The notes beneath the pieces were generated by a model that was given only the letters and a program-made list of their open reading frames with translations, searched no databases and was not told the DNA's origin. A program made the position numbers and the translations under genes. A DNA stretch of 19,904 nucleotides from Geoglobus sp. (GTDB taxonomy: Archaea > Halobacteriota > Archaeoglobi > Archaeoglobales > Archaeoglobaceae), in contig WAJY01000030.1 of assembly GCA_015523645.1 (NCBI GenBank), positions 1 through 19,904 on the forward strand. The letters run 5' to 3'. Position 1 is the stretch's first letter; the number at the start of each line of letters is the position of its first letter. Of this stretch, positions 1 to 6,623 are shown piece by piece.

Positions 1-68
1 GGATATGGTTTGATGCCGGCTATGCGGATCGCGGCGGGCTCAGGGTTGAACGGGCGCAGCCGACAGCG
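1..68. other. GC-rich non-homologous left end, possible assembly or cloning chimera
   Basis: By hand count 39 of the first 60 bases are G or C, against a visibly A/T-rich background in the rest of the window. On the minus strand the cofH frame stays open but reads RCRLRPFNPEPAAIRIAG, where the family has a leucine-rich helix followed by a conserved TGGFTEFVPLPF-type segment. The other two minus frames do not restore it either. On the plus strand one frame is open with a coding look (DAGYADRGGLRVERAQ). Best reading: the native sequence ends near 69 and unrelated DNA follows. A real recombination junction is possible but less likely at a sequence end. Confidence 0.6.
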
Positions 69-686
69 GTGGTCAAGCCTGTCTTCCCACCTCTCAATGT
101 GACCGTACATCATCGTTGCTGTTGTTGGAATCTTGAGGCTGTGTGCTATCATGATAACCTCTATCCACTCCTCTGTGTTTATTTTCTCCGGACATATGAT
201 CTTCCTAACTTCATCAACAAGTATTTCGGCAGCTGTTCCTGGCATGGAATCCAGTCCATGCTTTTTCATCTCTCTCAAAACATCTTCAACATCCATCCCC
301 TCATTCCTTGATACATGATATATCTCCATGGGAGAGAATGCATGGATGTGTATCTTTTTTGACACATCTCTGACAGCCTTTAGTATCCTCAGATAATCCT
401 CAAGGCTTGCCTCAGGAAACAAACCGCCCTGAATTGTGACCTCACTGCATCCATACTCAACAGCCTCCCTAACCTTCCCTTTGATCTCCTCCTCACTCAA
501 AAAGAAGTTTTTTCTGCCCTTGAATGAGCAGAAAAGGCATGAATTTATGCATATGTCGGTGAAGTTTATGTTTCTGTTTACCACAAAGGTTACAACATCT
601 CCCTTAACCTCCTCTCTGAGCCTGTTTGCAACTTCAAAGGCTCTGTAAGGGTTTTTGATTAATTCTTTCACATCGCTTTTCAGCAT
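1..686 (-). CDS. cofH: CofH, 5-amino-6-(D-ribitylamino)uracil--L-tyrosine transferase subunit of FO synthase (partial, cut by window edge)
   Basis: Radical SAM half of the FO synthase that makes the deazaflavin precursor of coenzyme F420; it joins a tyrosine-derived fragment to the ribityl pyrimidine before CofG closes the ring. The reverse-strand translation starts MLKSDVKELIKNPYRAFEVA and carries the cluster motif C46-x3-C50-x2-C53 (CINSCLFC), then GGLFPEAS, IHIHAFSPMEI and HGLDSMPGTAAEILVDEVRK, ending in TATMMYGHIERWEDRLDH, all typical of CofH. About 206 family-like residues are present; the rest lies left of the window. The ATG overlaps the cofG stop as ATGCTGA, so the two are translationally coupled. 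After codon 206 (below position 69) the sequence no longer resembles CofH and becomes GC-rich; see the separate entry. Identity is firm; the extreme left end is suspect. Confidence 0.93.
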   Translation of the reverse strand, partial: MLKSDVKELIKNPYRAFEVANRLREEVKGDVVTFVVNRNINFTDICINSCLFCSFKGRKNFFLSEEEIKGKVREAVEYGCSEVTIQGGLFPEASLEDYLRILKAVRDVSKKIHIHAFSPMEIYHVSRNEGMDVEDVLREMKKHGLDSMPGTAAEILVDEVRKIICPEKINTEEWIEVIMIAHSLKIPTTATMMYGHIERWEDRLDHRCRLRPFNPEPAAIRIAGIKPY

Positions 687-1645
687 CTGTATCCCTCTTC
701 ATCTGAATATGCCTCAATCAGCCATGCAATCTCCATGCTGTACCAACCCTCTACAACGTATTTTGGATGGATTGGCAGTCTTTCTCTTAACACATACTCT
801 CCCTTTAAACTCCTTTCGATTTTCTCCAGACTTGGCCATGGATGTTCTGGATTTATATAGTCGGGAGTTATCTCAGACAAACCTCCCAGATCATTTGCAC
901 CAGCATCTATCAGAACCTTTACGTCATCTACAAGATTTGGGGGAACTTGAACGGCAACATCAGGAGGAAGGATTTCTCTGGCATATCTGACACACTCGAT
1001 CATTTCTTTCAGCTCCGGCTCTTTCCAGTTCTCCATTTTTGTGCCTTTTTTTGGTGAAAAATTCTGTATGATCACCTCTTGTATGTGTCCGTAGTTTTTT
1101 GCAACATCTGAAATGGTCTCAAGAGAGTAAAACCTGTCCTCCTTACTCTCCCCAATTCCAATCAGAATACCAGTGGTAAATGGAATCTCCAGTTTTCCAG
1201 CATTTTTGATAGCTCTAAGTCTTCTTTCTGGCTTCTTTCCAGGACTTTCAGAATGACATTCAAGTTCAACAACCTGTTCAAGCATCAATCCCATGCTTGC
1301 GTTCCATTTTTTCAGTTTTTTTAGCTCATTTTTCTTTAAAATGCCCGCATTTGTGTGAGGTAGGAGTCCATAGCTTAGGGCAAGCTTGTTCAATTCCACA
1401 ACATAATCTACAAATGTTTTGAATCCCTTTTTCCTTAACCATTCCTTCACGCTTTTAAATTGATCAGCTCTCTCACCAAAGGTAAAGAGAGCCTCACTTG
1501 CTCTCTTTGCTCTCAGTAAGATAACCTCAACATCTTGAAAGTCCATTAAGTCCCATTCATCTCTTCTGAACCCGCAGTAATGGCATCTGTTTCTGCACAT
1601 TCTTGTAACCGGAATGAACACATTCTTTGAGTAGGTGACGATCAC
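680..1645 (-). CDS. cofG: CofG, 7,8-didemethyl-8-hydroxy-5-deazariboflavin (FO) synthase subunit
   Basis: Radical SAM enzyme catalysing the final cyclisation to FO, the chromophore of coenzyme F420; it is the partner of CofH encoded directly downstream. The 321-residue protein shows the cluster motif C17-x3-C21-x2-C24 (CRNRCHYC), then the GERADQFK, LLPHTNAG, SPGKKPERRL, GILIGIGES and IIQNFSPKKGT stretches characteristic of CofG, and an ENPHPWP-like segment (NPEHPWPS) near the end. Length is normal. The start is a GTG with no clear ribosome binding site; no in-frame ATG lies upstream before the DUF1464 stop, so the start is reasonably fixed by the early cysteine motif. It sits 24 bases after DUF1464 and overlaps cofH by 7 bases. 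Confidence 0.95.
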   Translation of the reverse strand: MIVTYSKNVFIPVTRMCRNRCHYCGFRRDEWDLMDFQDVEVILLRAKRASEALFTFGERADQFKSVKEWLRKKGFKTFVDYVVELNKLALSYGLLPHTNAGILKKNELKKLKKWNASMGLMLEQVVELECHSESPGKKPERRLRAIKNAGKLEIPFTTGILIGIGESKEDRFYSLETISDVAKNYGHIQEVIIQNFSPKKGTKMENWKEPELKEMIECVRYAREILPPDVAVQVPPNLVDDVKVLIDAGANDLGGLSEITPDYINPEHPWPSLEKIERSLKGEYVLRERLPIHPKYVVEGWYSMEIAWLIEAYSDEEGYRC

Positions 1646-1669
1646 AAGGAGAGTATGGCTGAGGTATGC

Positions 1670-2632
1670 TTAAAAAATGTGATGGTGCCTTAGCATTTCT
1701 TTAACATCTCTTGTTAAGTGATCAAAGACTGAGCCGGTTGCCCTTAACAGCTCAAGCTGCTCAACTACTTCCCTTCCATCTTTATTTCCGTATCCACTTG
1801 CAATAATGCTTGCCCCTATTGCAGAAATCTTTCCATCGCTGTCTAACACTACAGCATCGAATTCCTCCTTTACAGCCTTGTAAGCTCTTTTAGAAAACCT
1901 GCCTGAAAGATAGACCCTTTCTGTTTTAACAACTGCCTGAAGTGCATGAATGCCCTTCAAAACCCATTCTGAAAATATATCCTCATCAAACTCCAATCCC
2001 CTCTCCTCAAAGTAACTCTTCATGCCTCCCTTAAAAGTCATCTCCTTAGGTATCTCTCCAATGAGGTGGGCAAGTTCAAGATCAATTGCAGATAAGCTCA
2101 AATATCCCGGAAATCCAGAAGTCCCTCCGATTCCGTCAACTATCTTTCCGTTTTTAACGGCTATGAAGGCGTTGAATCCATATCCAAGCTCTGCTAGAAT
2201 AAACGACTCCTCAACTCCGTAATTGTATAGCGCATATGCAACTGAGCAAACCTTGTCATATGTCCCCATGTCAATTCTGTTCATTTTTCTATGAGCTGGA
2301 ACGGTTGGGAGGTGAATCACCGCAGGAATTGTAAAGATGTTCAGCTTTTCCATTCTTATGAGCTCAATAATCCTTCTCAAGCCTAGGCTTTGTTCTTTCT
2401 CCATGCTGAGTGTCATTTGAAAAAATTCTTTATCGTCAATCTCACCCATTCTTTTTGGAGGTAAGCCATATCCCGAAAGTCCTGCACCAACTTCAAATTC
2501 TATTGACCTTAGAAACTCAACAAAAGATTCTGGATCACCCTTTATTTCTGTGGTTAAAAATTCATAGTGTTTTTTGTCTTCAAGTATGTAAACTCCAAAG
2601 CTTTTTGATCCTGCATCAATGCCAATGCTCAC
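1670..2632 (-). CDS. DUF1464 family protein, ASKHA sugar/acetate-kinase-fold, function unknown
   Basis: About 320 residues beginning VSIGIDAGSKSFGVYIL, the phosphate-1 loop of the actin/hexokinase/acetate kinase fold (G-I-D-x-G-S). A second glycine-rich segment (IVDGIGGTSGFPG) and the distal ISAIGASIIASG also fit that fold. Archaeal members have been labelled predicted butyrate kinases, but no substrate is known and I see nothing that fixes one. The longest frame starts with TTG at 2635; I prefer the next codon, GTG at 2632, because it forms a GTGA overlap with the stop of the upstream RNA ligase and because the fold starts immediately after it. Position between the RNA ligase and cofG suggests cotranscription, not shared function. 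Confidence 0.8.
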   Translation of the reverse strand: MSIGIDAGSKSFGVYILEDKKHYEFLTTEIKGDPESFVEFLRSIEFEVGAGLSGYGLPPKRMGEIDDKEFFQMTLSMEKEQSLGLRRIIELIRMEKLNIFTIPAVIHLPTVPAHRKMNRIDMGTYDKVCSVAYALYNYGVEESFILAELGYGFNAFIAVKNGKIVDGIGGTSGFPGYLSLSAIDLELAHLIGEIPKEMTFKGGMKSYFEERGLEFDEDIFSEWVLKGIHALQAVVKTERVYLSGRFSKRAYKAVKEEFDAVVLDSDGKISAIGASIIASGYGNKDGREVVEQLELLRATGSVFDHLTRDVKEMLRHHHIF

Positions 2633-3771
2633 CAAGGGCTACCACCGAGATGGCTTTTTATCTTGTCAGTTGTGCTCCTCATAATCCTTTCTACATGTAA
2701 AATTGCATACTCCCCCTCTTTTCTCACATCAACCACCTCAAACGTAACACCGGTTTTTCTGAGATGCTCTATAAAGAGGTTCAATACCTCAAAATCCCTG
2801 AATCTCAACCTGATTTTCTCCCTGACTTCCTTGCCCTCATATACATCTTTAATGCTTTCTCTCAGGCTTTTAAGAATGCTGAAGCCAAGCCTGAAGCACC
2901 TCTCCCTGAACTCTTTCTCATCCTCATTAAATTCAAAGCTCTGAAAGCCCTCCCTTATTATTCTTGAAAACATGAAGTCCTTCCCGTATTCGTTGAAGTA
3001 CCTGAAAGCGTAGCTCAAATCACCCGCATTTGCCTCTGATGTTGTGTATTTCAGAGGATCTATTTTCATAGCCGGATCCTTGATTACAACCCCCTCCCTC
3101 CCCTCCTTGCCCAACCTCTTCACGATTTCAACTATGATCTCATGTGCCCTTCTTACATCTGCTATCTCAAGAATCGGTGCAGCCTTCAGTCCATATTCCT
3201 CGCACAAACTCATCTTCTCTCTGATCGGTAGTGGAGCATTTGTTCTCATTTCCCTTATGTCAAAAACAAAAAATTCCAGTTCTGATATTCCATAAACTTT
3301 TTTAGGGACAAATGGGGATTCCTCTCCAACAGCCTCACAGCACAGAACAAGATCCGGATTGTCTTTGAAAAAATCCAATCCTACCTTCTCCCTACACCTC
3401 TCCGTTGTGTACGGGCATATGTATCCTCTTCTGGTCATTGCATAGAGATTCTTTCCAAATCTTGCAATTCTAACATTGTAACCGTTCATCTTCTCCTCAA
3501 CTGCAACTTCTTTCTCAAAATGCTGTTTAAGGGTTGGATAGAGTGTTAGAGCTCTCCTTATTTTTGGAAAACCTCTCACAACCCTAACTCCCTTGACTGT
3601 TTTTGCAATAACAGTCCCCTCTTCTATTTCTCCAAATTTCTTATCGAACCTCAAAACCTCTATCAAATCAGAAAAAAAGGAATGGGGTATGAATGCATCC
3701 CTTAAGATGTTCTTCTCTTCAAGTCTCTTCTCTGCATGTCTTGAAAGACCAAGGGCATCTGAAACAAACAT
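2629..3771 (-). CDS. ATP-dependent RNA ligase of the Rnl3 (archaeal Pab1020/MthRnl) family
   Basis: Joins 5'-phosphate and 3'-hydroxyl RNA ends, often circularising RNA, through an enzyme-AMP intermediate. The 380-residue protein has the nucleotidyltransferase motifs in order: motif I EEKMNGYNVR with the adenylated lysine at K94, motif IIIa FFVFDIR near 167-173, motif IV REGVVIK near 225-231 and a motif V-type lysine in DPLKYTT near 241. The N-terminal 90 residues and the helical C-terminal 120 residues match the extra domains of archaeal Rnl3 homodimers. ATG start; it begins 4 bases after the four-CBS gene and ends in a short overlap with DUF1464, so it is an internal operon gene. Natural substrates of this family are only partly known (circular RNAs were found associated with the Pyrococcus enzyme). 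Confidence 0.9.
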   Translation of the reverse strand: MFVSDALGLSRHAEKRLEEKNILRDAFIPHSFFSDLIEVLRFDKKFGEIEEGTVIAKTVKGVRVVRGFPKIRRALTLYPTLKQHFEKEVAVEEKMNGYNVRIARFGKNLYAMTRRGYICPYTTERCREKVGLDFFKDNPDLVLCCEAVGEESPFVPKKVYGISELEFFVFDIREMRTNAPLPIREKMSLCEEYGLKAAPILEIADVRRAHEIIVEIVKRLGKEGREGVVIKDPAMKIDPLKYTTSEANAGDLSYAFRYFNEYGKDFMFSRIIREGFQSFEFNEDEKEFRERCFRLGFSILKSLRESIKDVYEGKEVREKIRLRFRDFEVLNLFIEHLRKTGVTFEVVDVRKEGEYAILHVERIMRSTTDKIKSHLGGSPW

Positions 3772-3775
3772 GACA

Positions 3776-4660
3776 TTACTTCATGCTTGATAAAAACTTC
3801 ATGAGGTCTCTCTCTGTTATAATTCCTTCCAGAGTATCCTTCACAACCAAAGCCGAGGCTTGATTCTTGTCTATCATCTTTCTCACAACATCAAATATGC
3901 TGTCTTCAGGTCTGACAACAAGCGGTTCCCTGTATTTCAGGATCTTCTCGTTGTTGAGTATTGTTGTTATTGGTTGCGTGAGCACATCTTCTGCATTTCC
4001 CGTTATCATCTTCTTGAAAGCCTCACCTGAAAAGTAGTGAACGAGAGATGAGGATGTGAGAAGTCCGAGGAGAATGTCATCCTTAACAACGGGCAATCTT
4101 CTGAACTTTTTTCCAACCATAAGCTTTATGCAATCCTCTATGCTCATCTCAGGATCGGCTGTAATGACACCTGTGGTCATGAAGTCCTTAACCCTTCCAT
4201 CGTATCTCGCGTTCTGAGCGAGAAATATCATAATGTCTCTTTCCGTTATAATACCGACAACAACATCTTCATCATCAACAATTGGAGCACCACCAACCTT
4301 GTTCTTTAGCATGAGCTCAACAGCATCCTCCCATGAGCTTGTCTGATCAACTGTAAAAACCCTTTTCTCCATTATCTCCCTAACTTCCTCGTTGATTGCA
4401 GCAATCAGATTTCCATGATACTTCTCCCTTACAAGCCTGTGCTTCTCCCCCCCTCCTAAAAAGTTGAGTATGTCCATGCTTGTAACAATTCCTTCAAGTC
4501 TTTTCGTTCCAGCATCTGCTACAGGAACCCTTCTGAAGCTGTATTTTACCATTGTTTTCATCGAAGTCATTATGGTTGATGTGGGTGGAATTGTGATGAC
4601 GTTTCTTGAAGCGAGATCCATGACAGTGCCAAATCTCTCATTTTTTCTAATACTTGGCAT
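3776..4660 (-). CDS. Four-CBS-domain protein, probable adenosine-nucleotide sensor
   Basis: Contains four tandem CBS domains (roughly residues 10-68, 88-147, 155-210 and 240-294), each with the usual pattern: a V-I-T-I/V-x-P strand, a helix, then G(I/L)(I/V)T. CBS pairs bind AMP, ATP, SAM or similar ligands; no catalytic domain is attached, so a regulatory or scaffold role is inferred. The longest frame starts with GTG at 4669; I chose ATG at 4660 because a strong GGTGAT Shine-Dalgarno lies about 5 bases before it, inside the gap after the upstream gene. It follows the CBS/zinc-ribbon gene by about 11 bases and precedes the RNA ligase by 4, so the three are cotranscribed. Partner unknown. Confidence 0.88.
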   Translation of the reverse strand: MPSIRKNERFGTVMDLASRNVITIPPTSTIMTSMKTMVKYSFRRVPVADAGTKRLEGIVTSMDILNFLGGGEKHRLVREKYHGNLIAAINEEVREIMEKRVFTVDQTSSWEDAVELMLKNKVGGAPIVDDEDVVVGIITERDIMIFLAQNARYDGRVKDFMTTGVITADPEMSIEDCIKLMVGKKFRRLPVVKDDILLGLLTSSSLVHYFSGEAFKKMITGNAEDVLTQPITTILNNEKILKYREPLVVRPEDSIFDVVRKMIDKNQASALVVKDTLEGIITERDLMKFLSSMK

Positions 4661-4671
4661 TAAAATCACCC

Positions 4672-5199
4672 TCAGATTGTCTCAAAACAGTCCTCACATA
4701 CCTTGAGTCCGTCAGCATCAAAAAGCTCTGCAATCTTCCCGCACTTCTCGCACTTACCAGTTTCTACCTCTTCAACAACGTAGTTCTCCTCCCTGATAAG
4801 ACCCATGTACTCTCCAAGGTCTATTGAAAATGAAAGCAGGTCTGTATCTGTTACTATTCCCACAAGACTGTCTCCTTTTACCACAGGCAACCTTCTTATC
4901 CCCTTTTTTAGCATGATTCTTCCTGCCTGCTTTGCGCTGGTTTCAGGTGTTACTGTTACAACAGGGTAGTTCATGATCTCCTCAACGCAAACTTCAGATG
5001 GTATTTTGTCTCTTGCAACAACCTTCAGGATTATGTCTCTCTCGGTCACAATCCCTATTGGCTTTGAATCCTCCACAACAACAACGCTTCCAACTCCACA
5101 CTCAATCATTTTTCTCGACACGTTCAGCACACTCTCGTCTTTTGAGACCGTACAAACCTCCCTAGTCATAATTTCCTTAACTGGAATGTCTGCAGTCAC
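4672..5199 (-). CDS. Two-CBS-domain protein with C-terminal zinc ribbon
   Basis: 175 residues: a CBS pair (about 1-125; IPVKEIMTREVCTVS, GIVTERDIILKVV, NYPVVTVTPETSA, GIVTDTDLLSF) followed by a short linker and a four-cysteine ribbon (CEKCG...CEDC, roughly 150-170). The ribbon suggests binding of nucleic acid or a protein partner under control of a nucleotide bound by the CBS pair; this is inference from architecture. The start is GTG, supported by GGTGATC about 5 bases upstream. It is the first gene of the CBS-CBS-RNA ligase-DUF1464-cofG-cofH run, with a TATA-like box just upstream. Archaea encode many CBS-plus-zinc-ribbon proteins without known function, so no name is given. Confidence 0.88.
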   Translation of the reverse strand: MTADIPVKEIMTREVCTVSKDESVLNVSRKMIECGVGSVVVVEDSKPIGIVTERDIILKVVARDKIPSEVCVEEIMNYPVVTVTPETSAKQAGRIMLKKGIRRLPVVKGDSLVGIVTDTDLLSFSIDLGEYMGLIREENYVVEEVETGKCEKCGKIAELFDADGLKVCEDCFETI

Positions 5200-5206
5200 T
5201 TTTGAT

Positions 5207-5250
5207 CACCAGTAATAACCCATATTCTGGTTTGGTTTTAAAGTTTTTTC
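5207..5250 (-). promoter_or_regulatory. Promoter and ribosome binding site of the CBS/RNA ligase/cofGH run
   Basis: On the minus strand a purine-rich BRE-like stretch leads into ACTTTAAAACC (plus-strand 5234-5244), a good archaeal TATA box. Initiation about 25 bases on would fall near 5214, giving a short leader that contains GGTGATC, correctly spaced before the GTG at 5199. This is the only clear promoter in front of the six-gene run. Confidence 0.55.
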
Positions 5251-5310
5251 CAAAGCCTTTTGGGGAATAAAAGTTTTCAAATCCTTTTTTCTATTGAATG
5301 TGATTAATTT

Positions 5311-5769
5311 TTAACCAAAAATAATGATCTTTATCCCGTAGGTTGCCAAGGTTACTGTTATGCCTGCCACAATTATGCCTAGAAGTATGAAAAGGAGCGA
5401 TTTGAGTCTGTCGAGACCAAGAATAAAGGCTATCAAGCTTCCAGTCCAAGCTCCTGTGACAGGAAATGGAATGGCAACAAAAAATGTCAGTCCAAAATAA
5501 CCATACCTCTCAACTCTCTCTCTTCGTGCATACGCAAGATTTAACGCATGTCTGTAAATTTTTCCAATTACAGGCGATCTCTCTATCAGCCTTTCTAGCT
5601 TTCCCAGAGTAAACAGTATTGCAGGAACGGGAATGAAGTTTCCGATGGTAGCTGTGATGAATGCACTTAATGGATCAAAGCCCAGAGCAAATGCAAGGGG
5701 TATCGCCCCCCTCAGCTCGCTAATTGGTAGCATTGAGACAATTAAAACCTCAAGCCATCCCAACCTCAA
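5311..5769 (-). CDS. Small multi-drug export family (Sm_multidrug_ex) integral membrane protein
   Basis: 152 residues with several hydrophobic segments: about 5-15 plus 22-33, 38-54 (ATIGNFIPVPAILFTLG), 92-112 and 120-150. The signature P-x-S-E-L-R-G-A-I-P-L-A at 15-26 and the central IPFPVTGAWTGSLIAFILG match the family, whose transport role is weakly supported; the true substrate is unknown. The longest frame starts with TTG at 5769, overlapping the panE end by 20 bases. A GGGGG stretch lies right before that codon, so the TTG two codons later (5763) has the better spacing and could be the real start. It is the last gene of the DP2-panE block and is followed by a 110-base gap. Confidence 0.8.
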   Translation of the reverse strand: MRLGWLEVLIVSMLPISELRGAIPLAFALGFDPLSAFITATIGNFIPVPAILFTLGKLERLIERSPVIGKIYRHALNLAYARRERVERYGYFGLTFFVAIPFPVTGAWTGSLIAFILGLDRLKSLLFILLGIIVAGITVTLATYGIKIIIFG

Positions 5770-6622
5770 TCCCCCTTATCAGTTTTACCATGAGTTTGTT
5801 GTAAACAGCTTCAAATCCGAATTCGAGCCCCTTTTTGACAAATGCCCCGTTTATAAACTCTATCTCTGTTCTTCTTCCTTTTTCAATGTCTTGGAGCATC
5901 GATGATCTGTTTTTTGCGGTTTTTATTGCAACGGCTCTAGCCTCTCTTGCAACTTGGTATCTGTATCCCAGAAAATTCATAACTTTTTCACACTCCTCGG
6001 CTATTCTCTCTGCTACATACCATATCTCAGGGATGCTAACAATTTTCCCGTTTTCCACTCTGCATAGAGCTGTGAGTGGGTTTATTACAGCATTTATGCT
6101 GGCTTTCTCCCATATCTTTCTTCTTATATCCCCCACTTTTTCAACATTAATCTTAGCCGTTTTCATCAGATCATAAAATTCCCCTGCAGACTCGCCTTTG
6201 TAGTCTCCAACGTATGTAATCCCTTTTCCTGCATAGACAACATAGCCAAAATCTCTCAGGTTTGCTCCATATGTTGTGACTCCTCCAACAACACTGTCAA
6301 ATGCAAGTGAAAGGAGTTCCTCATTTCCTACACCATTTTGCAAACTGCATATTGATTTAAACCTGATTCTCCTCAAATCCTCTATTGCATTCCTCGTATC
6401 ATAGGCTTTTACAGTCAGAAATACAAGGTCAGAATCTACCGGCTTGCTTGCAACATCAACCCTGATTTCATCCTCTACCAGTCCTGAAATTTTCAGCCCT
6501 CTCTCTTTTAATGCCATATACTGCCTCCCTCTTGCCACAAAAGTTACATCAAAACCCGCTGTCAAAAGTAGGTATCCATAGAGACTCCCAAGAGCTCCAG
6601 CACCCATTATCAAAATTCTCAT
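5750..6622 (-). CDS. panE: 2-dehydropantoate 2-reductase (ketopantoate reductase)
   Basis: NADPH-dependent reduction of ketopantoate to pantoate in coenzyme A synthesis. The protein opens with MRILIMGAGALGSLYG, the dinucleotide-binding G-x-G-x-x-G of this family, followed by FVARGRQY (the arginine contacting the NADP phosphate), LTVKAYDT, LQNGVGNEE and the C-terminal catalytic region KASINAVINPLTAL with its conserved lysine and asparagines, then SSMLQDIEKGRRTEIEFINGA. About 290 residues, normal. The frame extends upstream to a TTG at 6640, which would overlap DP2 by 17 bases; I chose ATG 6622, one base past the DP2 stop, because the Rossmann strand begins right there. Its place between polymerase and transporter genes shows cotranscription only. 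Confidence 0.9.
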   Translation of the reverse strand: MRILIMGAGALGSLYGYLLLTAGFDVTFVARGRQYMALKERGLKISGLVEDEIRVDVASKPVDSDLVFLTVKAYDTRNAIEDLRRIRFKSICSLQNGVGNEELLSLAFDSVVGGVTTYGANLRDFGYVVYAGKGITYVGDYKGESAGEFYDLMKTAKINVEKVGDIRRKIWEKASINAVINPLTALCRVENGKIVSIPEIWYVAERIAEECEKVMNFLGYRYQVAREARAVAIKTAKNRSSMLQDIEKGRRTEIEFINGAFVKKGLEFGFEAVYNKLMVKLIRGIEVGMA

Positions 6623-6623
6623 C

